A stretch of 64,000 nt of DNA from Bacillota bacterium (GCA_013540605.1 JABVCK010000018.1:27460-91459); one strand, 5' to 3'; counted from the stretch's first letter, positions 7,936 to 17,354 are shown. Notes: generated from the letters alone by a model not told the origin. Translations and numbers: made by a program.

Positions 7936-8687
7936 ATGGCAAGGATTGATAAATATTCGAAGCTGATAACAGTAACCCTGAAATCCAAGCTGTAAAGGAG
8001 GCTATTAAGAAAACCAAGGATAAACGGATGTACCAGCGTTATATGGTTATACTTTATCACCTTAAAGGATATATCAATGTAGATATATCCAAGATGGTTG
8101 ACCTATGCCAGCATACGATAGGTACTTACGTTAATAAATATAAAGAAAATGGCCTTCCCGGTCGGCACTTGGTCATAGCCCTGGAGCTCCACGCAGGCTT
8201 TCTGATGAGCAGGAAGCAAAGCTTGTTGAAGTTATCACAACCAAAACACCGGATGAAGTCGGCTACCCAAATAAAAAGAATTGGACTGTCAATATCATTA
8301 AGCATTGGGTATTGGATAACTTCGGAGTAGAATACAGCTATACCGGCATGGTAGATGTAATTCACCGGCTAAAACTTAGTTATACCAGACCGACATATAC
8401 CCTGGCTAAAGCAGACCCGCAGAAACAAGAAGAGTTTAAACAAGAGTTTGAGCTTTTAAAAAAATCTTCTTGACGGAAAAATTGACCATCTTCTCTTTGA
8501 AGATGAAACGATGATTCGTGATTATCAGGCTATCCAAAAAACTTGGTTTCTAAAAGGTAAGCAGCGAATCATCCCCACATACGGCAAGCATGAGGGAGTG
8601 AAGCTTATGGGTGTACTTAATTATGAAACAGGGCATGTTTACTGCGTCGAGGAAAAGAAATATGATGCTGAAGTCTTTCTATCGTAA
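7936..8687 (+). pseudogene. IS630-family transposase, frameshifted and 3'-truncated
   Basis: Joined frames read MARIDKYSKADNS...MYQRYMVILYHLKGYINVDI (helix-turn-helix), then SDEQEAKLVEVITTKTPDEVG (winged-helix linker) and DGKIDHLLFEDETMIRDYQA with the first catalytic acid in FEDET. The frame is broken near 8155-8175 and again at the A-run near 8457-8465. The second and third catalytic residues (DNAxxH...E) are missing beyond 8687. No terminal repeats are evident. Confidence 0.8.
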
Positions 8688-8762
8688 TCTATATAGTTTG
8701 TAATTTTTATAACTATTTTATTAACAACAAATCAGTGTGTTAAAAAACTGCTTGCTTGACAC

Positions 8763-8789
8763 AAAAAAAACACGCCTTATCGACGTGTT
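8763..8789 (-). terminator. Intrinsic terminator of rnpB
   Basis: On the minus strand AACACG (8789-8784) pairs with CGTGTT (8774-8769), followed by eight T residues. It lies about 10 bases beyond the RNase P RNA 3' end. Confidence 0.85.
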
Positions 8790-8798
8790 CATTTTCAA

Positions 8799-9209
8799 CG
8801 AGTAAGTCTATAAGCCGAGTTCTGTATTAGATGGTCATCTATCTAGGCCTGCTGTTGCCAGCAGGCTCAAGCAACCTACCACGGGGCACGGCGGGCCGCC
8901 GCTTTTTTCGCCCCTACTTGGTCTTGCTCCAGATGGGGTTTACAGAGCCATGCAGTCACCTGCACGCTGGTGAGCTCTTACCTCACCTTTCCACCCTTAC
9001 CCGGCACTTAACTGAACACAGCATATGCATCTTGCTGCAATCCGGATATATTTATGCTTCTACTATGCTTAGTTAAGTGCCGGGCGGTATATTTCTGTTG
9101 CACTTTCCTTGGAGTCGCCTCCACCGGGTATTACCCGGCACCCTGCCCTATGGAGCTCGGACTTTCCTCGTTGGCCCGGACGGGCCCCCGCGACCATCCG
9201 ACTTACTCG
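8799..9209 (-). ncRNA. rnpB: RNase P RNA, class A
   Basis: The minus strand shows the conserved core: GAGGAAAGTCCGAGCTCC near the 5' end, GCAGGGTGCCGGGTAATACC, AGTGCAACAGAAA, and GTAAACCCCATCTGG with GGTAGGTTGCTTGAGCC towards the 3' end. The ends pair as P1 (CGAGTAAGTC at 9209-9200 with GACTTACTCG at 8808-8799). This catalytic RNA matures tRNA 5' ends. The helix between about 9075 and 9006, with the long AACTAAGCATAGTAGAAGC arm, fits the variable P12 region. The gene has its own promoter just behind the RNase HI-type gene and a terminator. Confidence 0.95.
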
Positions 9210-9239
9210 TCATATTTATTTTTTATCAACGCAAAAGAT

Positions 9240-9269
9240 ATTGTAGCATATTCGGATGTTTTATGTCAA
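9240..9269 (-). promoter_or_regulatory. rnpB promoter
   Basis: Minus-strand TTGACA (9269-9264) and TACAAT (9245-9240) with an 18-bp spacer place the transcription start near 9233. The -35 box begins two bases after the stop codon of the preceding RNase HI-type gene. Confidence 0.8.
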
Positions 9270-9270
9270 C

Positions 9271-9687
9271 TTAAACTATCTGGTCGTCTTTGCTATCCAT
9301 TCCTCGGTTGGCAAGTTTATCAGCAAGCTTATTGTTTTCCCTTCTCACGTGCCTTATCGAGTATTTCTCAAACTTATCAAGGTATGCCTTGACGATACCG
9401 TACAAAGGAATCAATCCCTCGTTCTTTACTTTGTACTCACCATTTACCTGCTTAACTACGAGCTCGCTGTCCAAATAAATCTCCACGGATTTTGCATTGA
9501 GCGTCAGGGCCTCTTCCAGTGCCCTGACCAGCGCGTAGTATTCCGCAATGTTATTGGTCTGTGTGCCTATGTACCGGCTGATTTCTGCAACCAGGTTCTC
9601 CTCTTCATCGAAAATTGCTATTCCTATTCCGGCATCGCCGGGATTCCCGCGCGAGCCTCCGTCCGTATATATGATTAGTTTATCCAT
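9271..9687 (-). CDS. Ribonuclease HI-family protein
   Basis: The 138-residue protein begins MDKLIIYTDGGSRGNPGDAG, the hallmark of the RNase H fold with the first catalytic Asp. It continues with NNIAEYYALVRALEEAL (catalytic Glu), the Asp in IYLDSELVVKQV, and the C-terminal NNKLADKLAN with the fourth acidic residue. It should cleave the RNA strand of RNA-DNA hybrids in the cytoplasm; it is of the short prokaryotic type without a hybrid-binding domain. ATG 9687 with GGGGGT upstream is preferred over the in-frame codon at 9732, which would overlap the preceding gene. Confidence 0.85.
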   Translation of the reverse strand: MDKLIIYTDGGSRGNPGDAGIGIAIFDEEENLVAEISRYIGTQTNNIAEYYALVRALEEALTLNAKSVEIYLDSELVVKQVNGEYKVKNEGLIPLYGIVKAYLDKFEKYSIRHVRRENNKLADKLANRGMDSKDDQIV

Positions 9688-9698
9688 TGTTACCCCCG

Positions 9699-10418
9699 TT
9701 ATTCCGATCTCATATATAGTATTCTGCCACATGTCTCACAGTTCAGTATTTCTTCATCCTTCAGCCGTTCCATGCCTATAACCAAAATTTCCATGTGGCA
9801 TCCGCTGCATTTCCCGTCTTCTATGGGCACAACCGCAGACTGTACTCCTAATCTTACCCTTTTGTATCTATCCATAACCCTATCTTCTATCTTATATACC
9901 AATTTTTCCCTGCTTTTACTAAGCACTTCGAGTTCTGCTTTGGCTTTTTCTTCTCCTCTCGAATATTTTTCCTTTAACTCATTAAAACTATTTTTGTATT
10001 TGAGAAGCTTTTTTTTGCTCTCTTTAATCTGGCCTTCCAGGCTCTTCCTCTCGTCTTCGCACACCTTGCAGATATTTTCAAGAGCCTGTATATTCCTCTG
10101 CATTTCTTCCAGGTTCTTCTGCATGCCCTCAAGCTGTTTGGCATTTGAGATGCTTCCGCTATAGAGCTTCTCTTCTGACTTCTGATAATTGTTTTTCAAT
10201 TCTTCGGCCTTTGCCCTGTTGCTTCTTGCAGTTTTTATTGTTTCTCTGAGGTCTGCTTCGTTTTTATCCAGCAAATTCTTTTCCTCGTCAAACCTGCTTT
10301 TAATTTCCCTGAGTTTATGTTTGCCGCTATACATGCTAATCTCTTTTTCAAGTTCACCGATCCTGCTGTCTATCTTTTGCAGTTCCCATAAAAGGTCAAT
10401 TTGCCTCATTAGAACCAT
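9699..10418 (-). CDS. Coiled-coil protein with C-terminal C4 zinc ribbon
   Basis: This 239-residue protein is almost entirely charged coiled coil (residues 5-180). It ends in a zinc ribbon with two pairs of cysteines, CSGCHMEI and CETCGRIL, about 20 residues apart. The family regularly lies beside Nif3-like genes, as here, and its members are usually annotated only as zinc-ribbon (zf-RING_7) proteins. ATG 10418 has a GGAGAGGAG site; the GTG-type extension to 10451 is less likely. It lies 29 bases after the nif3-like gene in a minus-strand operon. No enzymatic role can be read from the sequence. Confidence 0.8.
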   Translation of the reverse strand: MVLMRQIDLLWELQKIDSRIGELEKEISMYSGKHKLREIKSRFDEEKNLLDKNEADLRETIKTARSNRAKAEELKNNYQKSEEKLYSGSISNAKQLEGMQKNLEEMQRNIQALENICKVCEDERKSLEGQIKESKKKLLKYKNSFNELKEKYSRGEEKAKAELEVLSKSREKLVYKIEDRVMDRYKRVRLGVQSAVVPIEDGKCSGCHMEILVIGMERLKDEEILNCETCGRILYMRSE

Positions 10419-10447
10419 CAACTCCTCTCCAAAACCTGGAATACAAG

Positions 10448-11566
10448 TCAAACTAAAACAAATGGATCGATATCTACCCCGGATGCTATTACATCGATTC
10501 CTACGTTCATGTCCTTAGCTTCTCCTTCGATATGCCCTTTAATTATATCAACCACCACTTTCTCTGTCCCATAGTGTCCTGCATCCACTACCGCCATACC
10601 TAATCCGATGGCCTTATGGGCATCATGGTACTTGATATCCCCTGTAAGGTAAACATCGGCACCCTTGGAAGCTGCTTCCTCTATTAAACTTCCTCCGCTT
10701 CCTCCGCACAGGGCAACCCTTAGGACCTTTTTATCCAGTTTGCCTGAACATCTTACATACTTTAACTCCAATGCTTCTTTAACCCTCTCAGCAAACTCCT
10801 CAAGAGTCATCTCCTTCTCAAGTTTGCCCACTCTACCCAGACCGTAACCCTTCCTGGCGTTTTTAAGGCCGTATATGTCGTAAGCCACTTCCTCATAGGG
10901 GTGTGCTTTCAGCATCGCCCCTAAAACCTTTGAGGTGATCTCCTCAGGAACTATTGTCTCCAGCCTGATTTCTTCCACTCTTTCTAAAGCTCCCTGTTGA
11001 CCTATGAAAGGGTTGGTGCTTTCTCCGGGCATGAATGTTCCCGTTCCTTTCACCTGGAAGGCGCAATGGCTGTAGTTCCCGATCCATCCTGCCCCTGCTT
11101 CAGCCATCGCTGTCCTCACATCCTCTTCATATCCCACCGGCACAAATACCACTATCTTGTTAAAGCATCTCTTATCCGTCACCTGTAGAGTTTCTACATC
11201 CTTAAGGTTTATCCTTTGGGCAAGCATGTGGTTGATTCCGCCTGGAGCGCTGTCCAGGTTTGTATGAGCGCAATACAGGACTATATCGTTTTTTATGAGC
11301 ATAGATGCAACCCTCCCCGTGAAGCTGTCCTCCCTTAGTGTTTTAACCGAGTCGAACAGGAACGGGTGGTGGGTCACTATCATATCAGCCCGCTTCTTTA
11401 CTGCCTCTTCTGCCACCTCCTCCAAGAGGTCAACGGCCACGAGTATCCTCTTTACTCTTTTTTCGGGGCTGCCGATCTGAAGCCCAACGTTGTCCCACTT
11501 TTCCGCCAGGGACTCCGGCGCCAGTTTATCCAGCATCTCAATGATGGTTTTGCATGCCAATGACAT
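10448..11566 (-). CDS. Nif3-like dinuclear metal centre protein (GTP cyclohydrolase 1 type 2 family)
   Basis: The 372-residue protein has the N-terminal EKWDNVGLQIGSPEKRV motif, the metal-binding IVTHHPFLFD histidines and the C-terminal YLTGDIKYHDAHKA and DAGHYGTE motifs. Between them, at about residues 130-235, lies the CutA/PII-like insert domain (VFVPVGYEEDVRTAMAEAG) typical of the Bacillus YqfO subgroup. The family forms hexamers with two metals per subunit. Its physiological reaction is unsettled, despite the EC-style name. The start at 11566 follows GGAGGTGAACCTCC. Confidence 0.88.
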   Translation of the reverse strand: MSLACKTIIEMLDKLAPESLAEKWDNVGLQIGSPEKRVKRILVAVDLLEEVAEEAVKKRADMIVTHHPFLFDSVKTLREDSFTGRVASMLIKNDIVLYCAHTNLDSAPGGINHMLAQRINLKDVETLQVTDKRCFNKIVVFVPVGYEEDVRTAMAEAGAGWIGNYSHCAFQVKGTGTFMPGESTNPFIGQQGALERVEEIRLETIVPEEITSKVLGAMLKAHPYEEVAYDIYGLKNARKGYGLGRVGKLEKEMTLEEFAERVKEALELKYVRCSGKLDKKVLRVALCGGSGGSLIEEAASKGADVYLTGDIKYHDAHKAIGLGMAVVDAGHYGTEKVVVDIIKGHIEGEAKDMNVGIDVIASGVDIDPFVLV

Positions 11567-11572
11567 GGAGGT

Positions 11573-12214
11573 TCACCTCCGCTGACTTATTTCAACATAC
11601 TCCTCGCCTGCAAACCTTGCTTCTGCCTGCCCGTTTGTCAGGTTTGCAACCCAATCGTTGAACCTTGCTTCCTCTCCCGACGTTACATATACGTACATCT
11701 TGACCTTTTCCAGGTACTGGGTTTCTTTAGCCATATACGGTGAACTCCCCAACTCGTTTTCCACCTTGCCGAGCCACGGGTAATCCATCTCAATGCTCAT
11801 TATGCTCATCAGCTTTCGCTCCACGACGCCGGCCGCATCTATGCCCTCCGCGGCAGCCCTGCCGTACGCCCTTATAAGCCCACCGGCACCCAGCTTTATT
11901 CCCCCGAAGTACCTTGTTACCACAACAACGGTATCCTTAAGATCCCTTTTCCGTATTACTTCCAGAATAGGCACCCCTGCGGTGCCGCCCGGCTCGCCGT
12001 CATCATTTGCCTTCTGTATGTGGCTATGCTCTCCTATTACATACGCAAAGCAGTTGTGGGATGCATCCCAGTACTTCTTTTTAATGGATTTGATGAAGCC
12101 CTGGGCCTCCTCCTCGGTGGACGCCCGTGTTACCTGGGCAATGAACCTGGACTTTTGTATAACGATCTCCTGCTCTCCGTAACCTTTTACTGTAAAATAG
12201 GAGGTTAACTGCAA
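11573..12214 (-). CDS. YigZ/IMPACT family protein
   Basis: The 213-residue protein shows the IMPACT signature: KSRFIAQVTRASTEEEAQ, then DASHNCFAYVIG, and DGEPGGTAGVPILEVI with VVVTRYFGGIKLGAGGLIRAYG. A smaller C-terminal domain (DUF1949) follows. The family is linked to translation stress control in eukaryotes, but the bacterial role is not firmly known. TTG 12214 is chosen because GGAGGTGAT lies 8 bases upstream; the longer frame from 12256 has a low-complexity start. It overlaps the end of trmK by 10 bases, implying coupling. Confidence 0.85.
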   Translation of the reverse strand: MQLTSYFTVKGYGEQEIVIQKSRFIAQVTRASTEEEAQGFIKSIKKKYWDASHNCFAYVIGEHSHIQKANDDGEPGGTAGVPILEVIRKRDLKDTVVVVTRYFGGIKLGAGGLIRAYGRAAAEGIDAAGVVERKLMSIMSIEMDYPWLGKVENELGSSPYMAKETQYLEKVKMYVYVTSGEEARFNDWVANLTNGQAEARFAGEEYVEISQRR

Positions 12215-12897
12215 GTCTCCATCACCTCCCGGTACCGCCTGATTCTTTCCAAACACTCCCGCCGTCTTTCCTGCCCTTCTTCTGTGCAGGCATCTTCCAG
12301 ATTGCTGACGATATCTGAGAGTTCCTTAATCTTCTTTCGGGCCAGCTCGGGTAGCAGCGGATCTCCCTTTTCAATTAGCCTTCTTCCCACTTCGAAGTAA
12401 AAACTGTCGTCTTCCTTCTGCTCCCCATGGACAGCAGCCATTACCTGATAGATTTTTTCTTTCTCTCTCACCAGGCACTCATCCTCTATTGCAAACCGGT
12501 TTTCCAGCAACCATTTCCTGACTACTTCATGGGCATTCATAGGCTGCAGCAGCAGCTTGGCTGCCTTCTCCAGAACACCGGCCCCATCCTTCAATATGTT
12601 CCTTATAAGAACACCGCCCATTCCGGCTATAATAACGGTATCAACTTCACCGGGCTTTAGAACTTCCAGGCCGTTTCCAAGGCGTGTTTCCACCTTGTCT
12701 TGCAGTCCCATGGCTTCCACCAGTTCCACCGCTTTGCTAAGCGAACCACGGCTCACATCCGTTACCACCGCTCCTATCGCCCTTCCTGTTTTTATTAGGT
12801 AAACAGGAAGGTAGCCGTGATCGGTACCGATATCCGCTATCCTGCTCCCCGGTGGCACCATATCCGCAATAGCCTTCAGGCGGGGGTTCAGCTTCAT
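12205..12897 (-). CDS. trmK: tRNA (adenine(22)-N(1))-methyltransferase TrmK
   Basis: The 230-residue protein starts MKLNPRLKAIADMVPPGSRIADIGTDHGYLP, where ADIGTDHG is the SAM-binding motif, and contains IIAGMGGVLI and LLLQPMNAHEVVRKWL, both diagnostic of TrmK. It methylates N1 of A22 in certain tRNAs. A C-terminal coiled coil (about 175-228) completes the fold. It overlaps the HAD gene by 4 bp (ATGA). In Firmicutes trmK usually neighbours nif3 and rpoD, as it does here. Confidence 0.93.
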   Translation of the reverse strand: MKLNPRLKAIADMVPPGSRIADIGTDHGYLPVYLIKTGRAIGAVVTDVSRGSLSKAVELVEAMGLQDKVETRLGNGLEVLKPGEVDTVIIAGMGGVLIRNILKDGAGVLEKAAKLLLQPMNAHEVVRKWLLENRFAIEDECLVREKEKIYQVMAAVHGEQKEDDSFYFEVGRRLIEKGDPLLPELARKKIKELSDIVSNLEDACTEEGQERRRECLERIRRYREVMETCS

Positions 12898-13622
12898 CGT
12901 CCATTCCCCGCTATTTCGGGAAGTCTCTCAACCAGGTCATACAGGTCCCGGTAACTCCCCCTGTAATCCACCGGAGGAATGTCCGCATTACGGCTTATTA
13001 TGTAGTCCTCCAGAAGAAACGTCTTCATACCCAGCCTGTGGGCAATCATATCCTCTTCCACATCGTTGCCTACCATCATACAGCATTCCGGTTCCTTGTT
13101 AATCATTTCCATAATCTCCTTGTAGTATTCAATCCGGGGTTTGCAGTAGTGCATAATCTCAAAGGCCGTTATTAGTTTAAAGACATCCACATCAATATTC
13201 GCCCATCGGACACGCTCTTCTATGGCTATCTGAGGGAACAGGGGATTCGTGGCCAGCACAACATCATACCCTTTTTTTGTAAGCACAGTAATAATGTCTT
13301 TACAGAGAGGCTGTTCACAGGCCGCTGCCTTCAGTCCCTTGAATTCGTTTGAGTAAAACTCGCCGAACCTTTCCATCAGGTGAGTAATATCGAATCCCAG
13401 CAAACGGGAAAACTCCTCTTCAAAGGCCTGCTGGTTAGTCTTGTGGGGCTCAGTGTTTTCAATCATATAGTTTGTCGCCAGCATAATGTTCTTAACAAAA
13501 GCCTTTGGCTCCATAACATCATAGAACTTTTTTCCCACTGCTTCAAAATACGCTTTCATGAATTTTTCAATGTCCATCGGCAGCAATGTACCGTCAAGGT
13601 CGAACAGTATTGTATCTATCAC
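12894..13622 (-). CDS. HAD-superfamily hydrolase
   Basis: The 242-residue protein shows the HAD motifs: nucleophile DLDGTLLP (Asp8), motif II VVLATNPLF (Thr), a lysine in YCKPRIEYYKEIM and the acidic motif MVGNDVEEDMIA. An alpha-helical cap lies between residues 16 and 100. The substrate, probably a small phosphorylated metabolite, cannot be told. GTG 13622 has AGGAGG seven bases upstream. The gene leads the trmK-yigZ-nif3 operon. Confidence 0.85.
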   Translation of the reverse strand: MIDTILFDLDGTLLPMDIEKFMKAYFEAVGKKFYDVMEPKAFVKNIMLATNYMIENTEPHKTNQQAFEEEFSRLLGFDITHLMERFGEFYSNEFKGLKAAACEQPLCKDIITVLTKKGYDVVLATNPLFPQIAIEERVRWANIDVDVFKLITAFEIMHYCKPRIEYYKEIMEMINKEPECCMMVGNDVEEDMIAHRLGMKTFLLEDYIISRNADIPPVDYRGSYRDLYDLVERLPEIAGNGR

Positions 13623-13763
13623 TTGGCATCCTCCTGTAATGCAATAATTTTATCTATACTCTAATTCTACATTCATTTAAAAGAATTGGCAACTAAGGCA
13701 GTCTATTCAAAGCGTATTTTGCAGCAGAAAAGGAAAACTAAAGATTGATAGGAGGCAAATCGC

Positions 13764-13931
13764 ATGGACGACAGCAACGAAAAAACAAAAGAGAAAGAGC
13801 GTATCCCACTGCCGAAATACGGTTGGGGAGGTTCGACTCCCGGATGGGAGGAAAATACGGAAAAGGTCGCGCGGCTGGGGGAAATCAACAAACTGCTGGA
13901 TAAAAGGTCAGGGGACACACCGCTGCTTTAA
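13764..13931 (+). CDS. Small 55-residue protein, C-terminus supplied by a repeat
   Basis: ATG 13764 follows a strong AGGAGG site. The charged product contains PLPKYGWGGSTPGWEE and ends KRSGDTPLL. The last residues and the stop codon come from the GGGGACACACCGCTGCTTTAA end of a dispersed repeat, so the original C-terminus was probably different. I do not recognise the family. The good ribosome-binding site and biased codon use argue that it is, or was, a real gene. Confidence 0.5.
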   Translation: MDDSNEKTKEKERIPLPKYGWGGSTPGWEENTEKVARLGEINKLLDKRSGDTPLL

Positions 13932-14018
13932 CGGAAAGGGGACACACCTTCACTTTGGAGCTATGCTCCTGGGAGGGAGGAATGTCCCCGATGTATTCCT
14001 TGCCGCGGAATGTCCCCA
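13911..14018. repeat. Intergenic repeat family 1, copy A (about 105 bp)
   Basis: The repeat runs from GGGGACACACC to GGAATGTCCCC. An inner GGGGACACACC, an imperfect hairpin around GGAGCTATGCTCC and the block GGAATGTCCCCGATGTATTC complete it. Related copies lie at 24218-24325 and 25780-25890. Its outer ends (GGGGACA/TGTCCCC) can pair. Confidence 0.8.
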
Positions 14019-14057
14019 ATAAAAAACGCGAGAGCCAGATTAAATGAAACTCATACT

Positions 14058-14100
14058 AGTTGGTAGTTCGTAGTTGGTAGATCACTGGCAACTGCGCAAA
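14058..14100. repeat. Intergenic repeat family 2, copy A
   Basis: AGTTGGTAGTTCGTAGTTGG followed by TAGATCACTGGCAACTGC is an inverted-orientation relative of the degenerate repeats at 25140-25330 and 26740-26822 (CCAACTACGAACTACCAACT). Confidence 0.6.
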
Positions 14101-14120
14101 AGGAATGTCCCCCAATAAAT

Positions 14121-14146
14121 AAAAAAGCACTTTGGCAAGTGCTTTT
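14121..14146 (-). terminator. Terminator of the tRNA operon
   Basis: On the minus strand AAAAGCACTT pairs with AAGTGCTTTT around a GCCA loop, followed by TTATTTATT, immediately downstream of the tRNA 3' end. Confidence 0.85.
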
Positions 14147-14147
14147 G

Positions 14148-14223
14148 TGGTGGGCCTTCAGGGATTCGAACCCCGGACCGACCGGTTATGAGCCGGTTGC
14201 TCTACCAACTGAGCTAAAGGCCC
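14148..14223 (-). tRNA. tRNA with CAT anticodon (Met, or Ile2 after lysidine modification)
   Basis: The 76-nt minus-strand sequence has acceptor arms GGGCCTT and AAGGCCC, D-arm AGCTCAGTTGGTAGAGC, anticodon arm CCGGCTCATAACCGG, T-arm GGGGTTCGAATCCC and an encoded CCA end. The anticodon is CAT. The anticodon-loop flanks (GGCTCATAACC) occur in both elongator Met and TilS-dependent Ile2 tRNAs of Firmicutes, so amino-acid identity is left open. Confidence 0.95.
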
Positions 14224-14228
14224 GAATA

Positions 14229-14303
14229 TGGCTCCTCAGGCTGGATTCGAACCAGCAACCCCTCGGTTAACAGCCGAGTGCTCCACCGTTGAGCTACTGA
14301 GGA
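14229..14303 (-). tRNA. tRNA-Asn (GTT)
   Basis: The 75-nt minus-strand sequence has acceptor TCCTCAG/CTGAGGA, D-arm AGCTCAACGGTGGAGC, anticodon stem-loop CTCGGCTGTTAACCGAG with anticodon GTT, T-arm GCTGGTTCGAATCCAGC, discriminator G and encoded CCA. It is co-transcribed with the downstream CAT tRNA, five bases away. Confidence 0.95.
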
Positions 14304-14321
14304 ATAGGGTTAACAATATAT

Positions 14322-14349
14322 ATTATACACGTTAATATATAGTTGTCAA
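14322..14349 (-). promoter_or_regulatory. tRNA operon promoter
   Basis: Minus-strand TTGACA (14349-14344) and TATAAT (14327-14322) lie 16 bp apart, ending about 18 bases before the tRNA-Asn 5' end. Both boxes match the sigma-A consensus exactly. Confidence 0.85.
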
Positions 14350-14377
14350 CCGATAAATTGCTGCTAATTCATAGTAA

Positions 14378-15505
14378 TTATTCTAGGTAGTCTTTGAGTT
14401 TCTTACTCCGACTAGGGTGCCTTAGTTTCCTTAAGGCCTTGGCTTCTATCTGCCTTATTCTCTCCCTGGTTACGTTAAATTCCTTTCCTACTTCCTCAAG
14501 GGTCCTTACCCTGCCGTCATCCAGGCCGAACCTAAGCCTGAGAACCTTTTCTTCCCTTGGTGTAAGGGTATCCAGAACATCCACCAGCTGCTCCCTGAGC
14601 ATGGTAAATGCAGCTGCCTCTGCGGGTGCAGGTGCATCGTCATCGGGTATAAAATCACCCAGGTGACTATCTTCTTCTTCTCCAATAGGTGTTTCAAGGG
14701 ATACTGGCTCCTGGGCGATTTTTAGTATCTCCCGTACCTTCTCCTCCGACAGCCCCATTTCATCTGCTATCTCTTCGGGCAGCGGCTCCCTCCCCAGTTC
14801 CTGCAAAAGCTGCCTTGATACTCTTATAAGCTTGTTAATCGTTTCAACCATATGCACCGGTATCCTGATCGTTCTAGCCTGGTCGGCAATCGCCCTCGTT
14901 ATTGCCTGCCTTATCCACCAGGTTGCATAGGTGCTAAACTTATACCCTTTTCTATAGTCAAACTTCTCTACTGCTTTAATCAACCCCAGGTTTCCCTCCT
15001 GGATTAGGTCAAGAAAAAGCATTCCCCTTCCAACGTATCGTTTAGCTATGCTGACGACCAATCTCAGGTTGGCTTCCGCCAGCTTTCTTTTCGCTTCTTC
15101 TTCCCCGTTTTCTATCCTCTTTGCAAGCTCAATCTCCTCATCCGCTGTCAAAAGGGGTATCTTCCCTATCTCCTTAAGATACATCCTCACCGGGTCATCA
15201 ATATTTACTCCTTCGGGAACCGTGATTTCACCACTGTCTATGTCTTCCAGTTCGTCCTCATGCACTATGTCATTTCCCAAATCTTCATCCCCGATAATGT
15301 CAATCCCCATCTCATCAAGATTGTCGTATATCTTTTCTATCTGTTCAGGATCAAGCTCAATCTCCTCAAGGGTATCCATTATTTCTTTATAGGTAAGCAT
15401 ACCCTTGCTTTTCCCCTTCTCAATGAGTTCCTTTACCCCATCAATCTTGTCTTCACTAAGCTCTAATTTCTTGTTATTCTCTTTGGATGCATTTTCGATC
15501 TTCAT
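14378..15505 (-). CDS. rpoD: Primary sigma factor RpoD/SigA
   Basis: The 375-residue sigma factor has a short acidic region 1.1, region 1.2 ([18 protein letters not shown]), region 2 ([19 protein letters not shown] and [19 protein letters not shown], which melts and reads the -10 box), region 3 and region 4 ([20 protein letters not shown], which reads the -35 box). It directs housekeeping transcription; the consensus promoters in this window fit it. The second ATG (15505) has GGAGG eight bases upstream and is preferred over 15511. It follows dnaG in the usual macromolecular-synthesis operon. Confidence 0.97.
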   Translation of the reverse strand: MKIENASKENNKKLELSEDKIDGVKELIEKGKSKGMLTYKEIMDTLEEIELDPEQIEKIYDNLDEMGIDIIGDEDLGNDIVHEDELEDIDSGEITVPEGVNIDDPVRMYLKEIGKIPLLTADEEIELAKRIENGEEEAKRKLAEANLRLVVSIAKRYVGRGMLFLDLIQEGNLGLIKAVEKFDYRKGYKFSTYATWWIRQAITRAIADQARTIRIPVHMVETINKLIRVSRQLLQELGREPLPEEIADEMGLSEEKVREILKIAQEPVSLETPIGEEEDSHLGDFIPDDDAPAPAEAAAFTMLREQLVDVLDTLTPREEKVLRLRFGLDDGRVRTLEEVGKEFNVTRERIRQIEAKALRKLRHPSRSKKLKDYLE

Positions 15506-15533
15506 TGGCATCCCCTCCCTTCTGTACAGCCCT

Positions 15534-17354
15534 CTACAAGCCCCTTAAATTTTTCTGTATATCAACAAATTCTGACCAGTATTTTTCAAGTGCGGTTTCC
15601 TCCTCCTGTGTCCTGTCGGCTTTTGATGCGAGCCTGTCAATCTCACTCTTAAGCTTCATACCCCTTGTCTTATATTTATGAATACGGATAGTCCGTATGC
15701 AATCCTCAACCAATTTCCCAGCTTCTCCCCCATCCAGCGGCAGCTCTGCATCTATCACAGCCACCACCCTGTTTATCTCTTCCTGGTCATGAAAAAAATT
15801 GACCAGGTCTGCCGGCAGCAATTCTTCATCTATATATTTTGACTTTATAATCTTAAACAGGTTCCTGTACAAATCATCTTCAAAATCCTCAGCTTCTATC
15901 TTTGATGTTATTTCTTTTCTGAAGTTTGCATCTCTAATCGCCATAACTAATATATTCTTCTCAGCCTGAATATTTGCAGGTCTGAAAGCAATATTATACT
16001 CCTCAGCACTATTATTATGCCTATTTTTACCATATATATTCCTGTTTTGCCCTTTATCCCTGTTTCTTACCGTTTCGATTTCTTTTCTCAGTGCGCTTTC
16101 ATACACCTGGACCCTTTGAGAGATTTCCTTCACGTATTCTGCAAGCTCCAGGCTGCTGTCCAGCCTCGCCAGCAAGGCTGCTGCTTCATGTAAAAAATCA
16201 AACTTCTGCTGCCTATCCCTTATGTCGTATTTCCTTTCCAAAAGCTTTATTTTATAATCCATCAGCGAAGGAGCTTTTCTTACTAGTTCGTAGAAAGCTT
16301 CGCTGCCGTAGTTTCGTACAAACTCGTCGGGGTCTTTGCCATCCGGCAGTTCTATTATTCTGACTTTGCAGCCAACCGACTGCAGGACATCCATCCCCTT
16401 TATGGTTGCCGAATGCCCGGCCGCATCCGAATCATACGCTATTACTATATTTCTGCTGTATCTCTTAAGCAGTTCTCCCTGGCTGGGAGTAAAGGCCGTA
16501 CCCAAAGATGCTACCGAATTTTTTATACCCCTCTGGTGAAGTGAAATAACATCCATATAGCCTTCAACAACTATTATCTCTCCGCTGTCTGTATGTTTTT
16601 TTGCTATATTTAACCCGTACAGGTTGTTCCCCTTTGTAAAGACCGGGGTCTCCGGAGAATTGAGATACTTTGGAGTACCGCCCTCCTCGATAGTCCTCCC
16701 TCCAAACCCGATTACCCTGCCTCGCACATCGATGATAGGAAAAATAATCCTGTCCCTGAACCTGTCGTACATACCGCTTCCTGACTTTCTCTCGCTCATC
16801 AGCCCCGATATTCCAATGCTTTCCTCTGTAAACCCCTTTGATTCCAGGTACTTCAAGAGGTTGTCCCAACCTTCCGGGGCATAACCAAGGCCGAACTCAC
16901 GTATGGTCTTTACATCCAGCCCCCTGTCCTTCAGGTACTGTTTTGCCTTTCTGCTTCCTGTCAGGCAGTTCACAAAAAACCGGGCCGCTTCCAGGTTTAT
17001 TCTGAACAGTTCCTCCTGAAGCTTATACCTTCTGCTGTACCCGCTGTCAAACTGCTGCTGGGGCAGAGGTATCCTGCTCCTTTCAGCAAGAAATTTGATC
17101 GCATCAATGAAATCAAGATTTTCTATGTTCATAACAAAGGTGATTACGTTTCCTCCCGCTCCGCATCCGAAACAGTGGTACAGCTGTTTTTCTGCGGATA
17201 TATAGAAGGATGGGGTGTCTTCCCTATGGAAAGGGCATAACCCTCTATACCTGTCACCGTTTTTGGATAGCGTCATATATTCGGCGGCGACTTCCACCAG
17301 GTCATTGCTTTCCCGGATTTTATTTATAAATTCCTCAGGAAAACTGTATTTCAT
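15534..17354 (-). CDS. dnaG: DNA primase DnaG
   Basis: The 606-residue primase begins with a CHC2 zinc domain (C40, H43, C61, C64; [11 protein letters not shown] and [10 protein letters not shown]). The catalytic TOPRIM core follows, with [26 protein letters not shown] and [15 protein letters not shown]-terminal helicase-binding region begins at about residue 440. It makes RNA primers at the replication fork. ATG 17354 has AAGGTGG at the right distance. It is immediately upstream of rpoD, with 28 bases between them. Confidence 0.96.
   Translation of the reverse strand: MKYSFPEEFINKIRESNDLVEVAAEYMTLSKNGDRYRGLCPFHREDTPSFYISAEKQLYHCFGCGAGGNVITFVMNIENLDFIDAIKFLAERSRIPLPQQQFDSGYSRRYKLQEELFRINLEAARFFVNCLTGSRKAKQYLKDRGLDVKTIREFGLGYAPEGWDNLLKYLESKGFTEESIGISGLMSERKSGSGMYDRFRDRIIFPIIDVRGRVIGFGGRTIEEGGTPKYLNSPETPVFTKGNNLYGLNIAKKHTDSGEIIVVEGYMDVISLHQRGIKNSVASLGTAFTPSQGELLKRYSRNIVIAYDSDAAGHSATIKGMDVLQSVGCKVRIIELPDGKDPDEFVRNYGSEAFYELVRKAPSLMDYKIKLLERKYDIRDRQQKFDFLHEAAALLARLDSSLELAEYVKEISQRVQVYESALRKEIETVRNRDKGQNRNIYGKNRHNNSAEEYNIAFRPANIQAEKNILVMAIRDANFRKEITSKIEAEDFEDDLYRNLFKIIKSKYIDEELLPADLVNFFHDQEEINRVVAVIDAELPLDGGEAGKLVEDCIRTIRIHKYKTRGMKLKSEIDRLASKADRTQEEETALEKYWSEFVDIQKNLRGL

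Noticed and set aside
8831..9274. Plus-strand proteins across 8831-9274
   Set aside because: These frames are antisense to the RNase P RNA and have no coding character.
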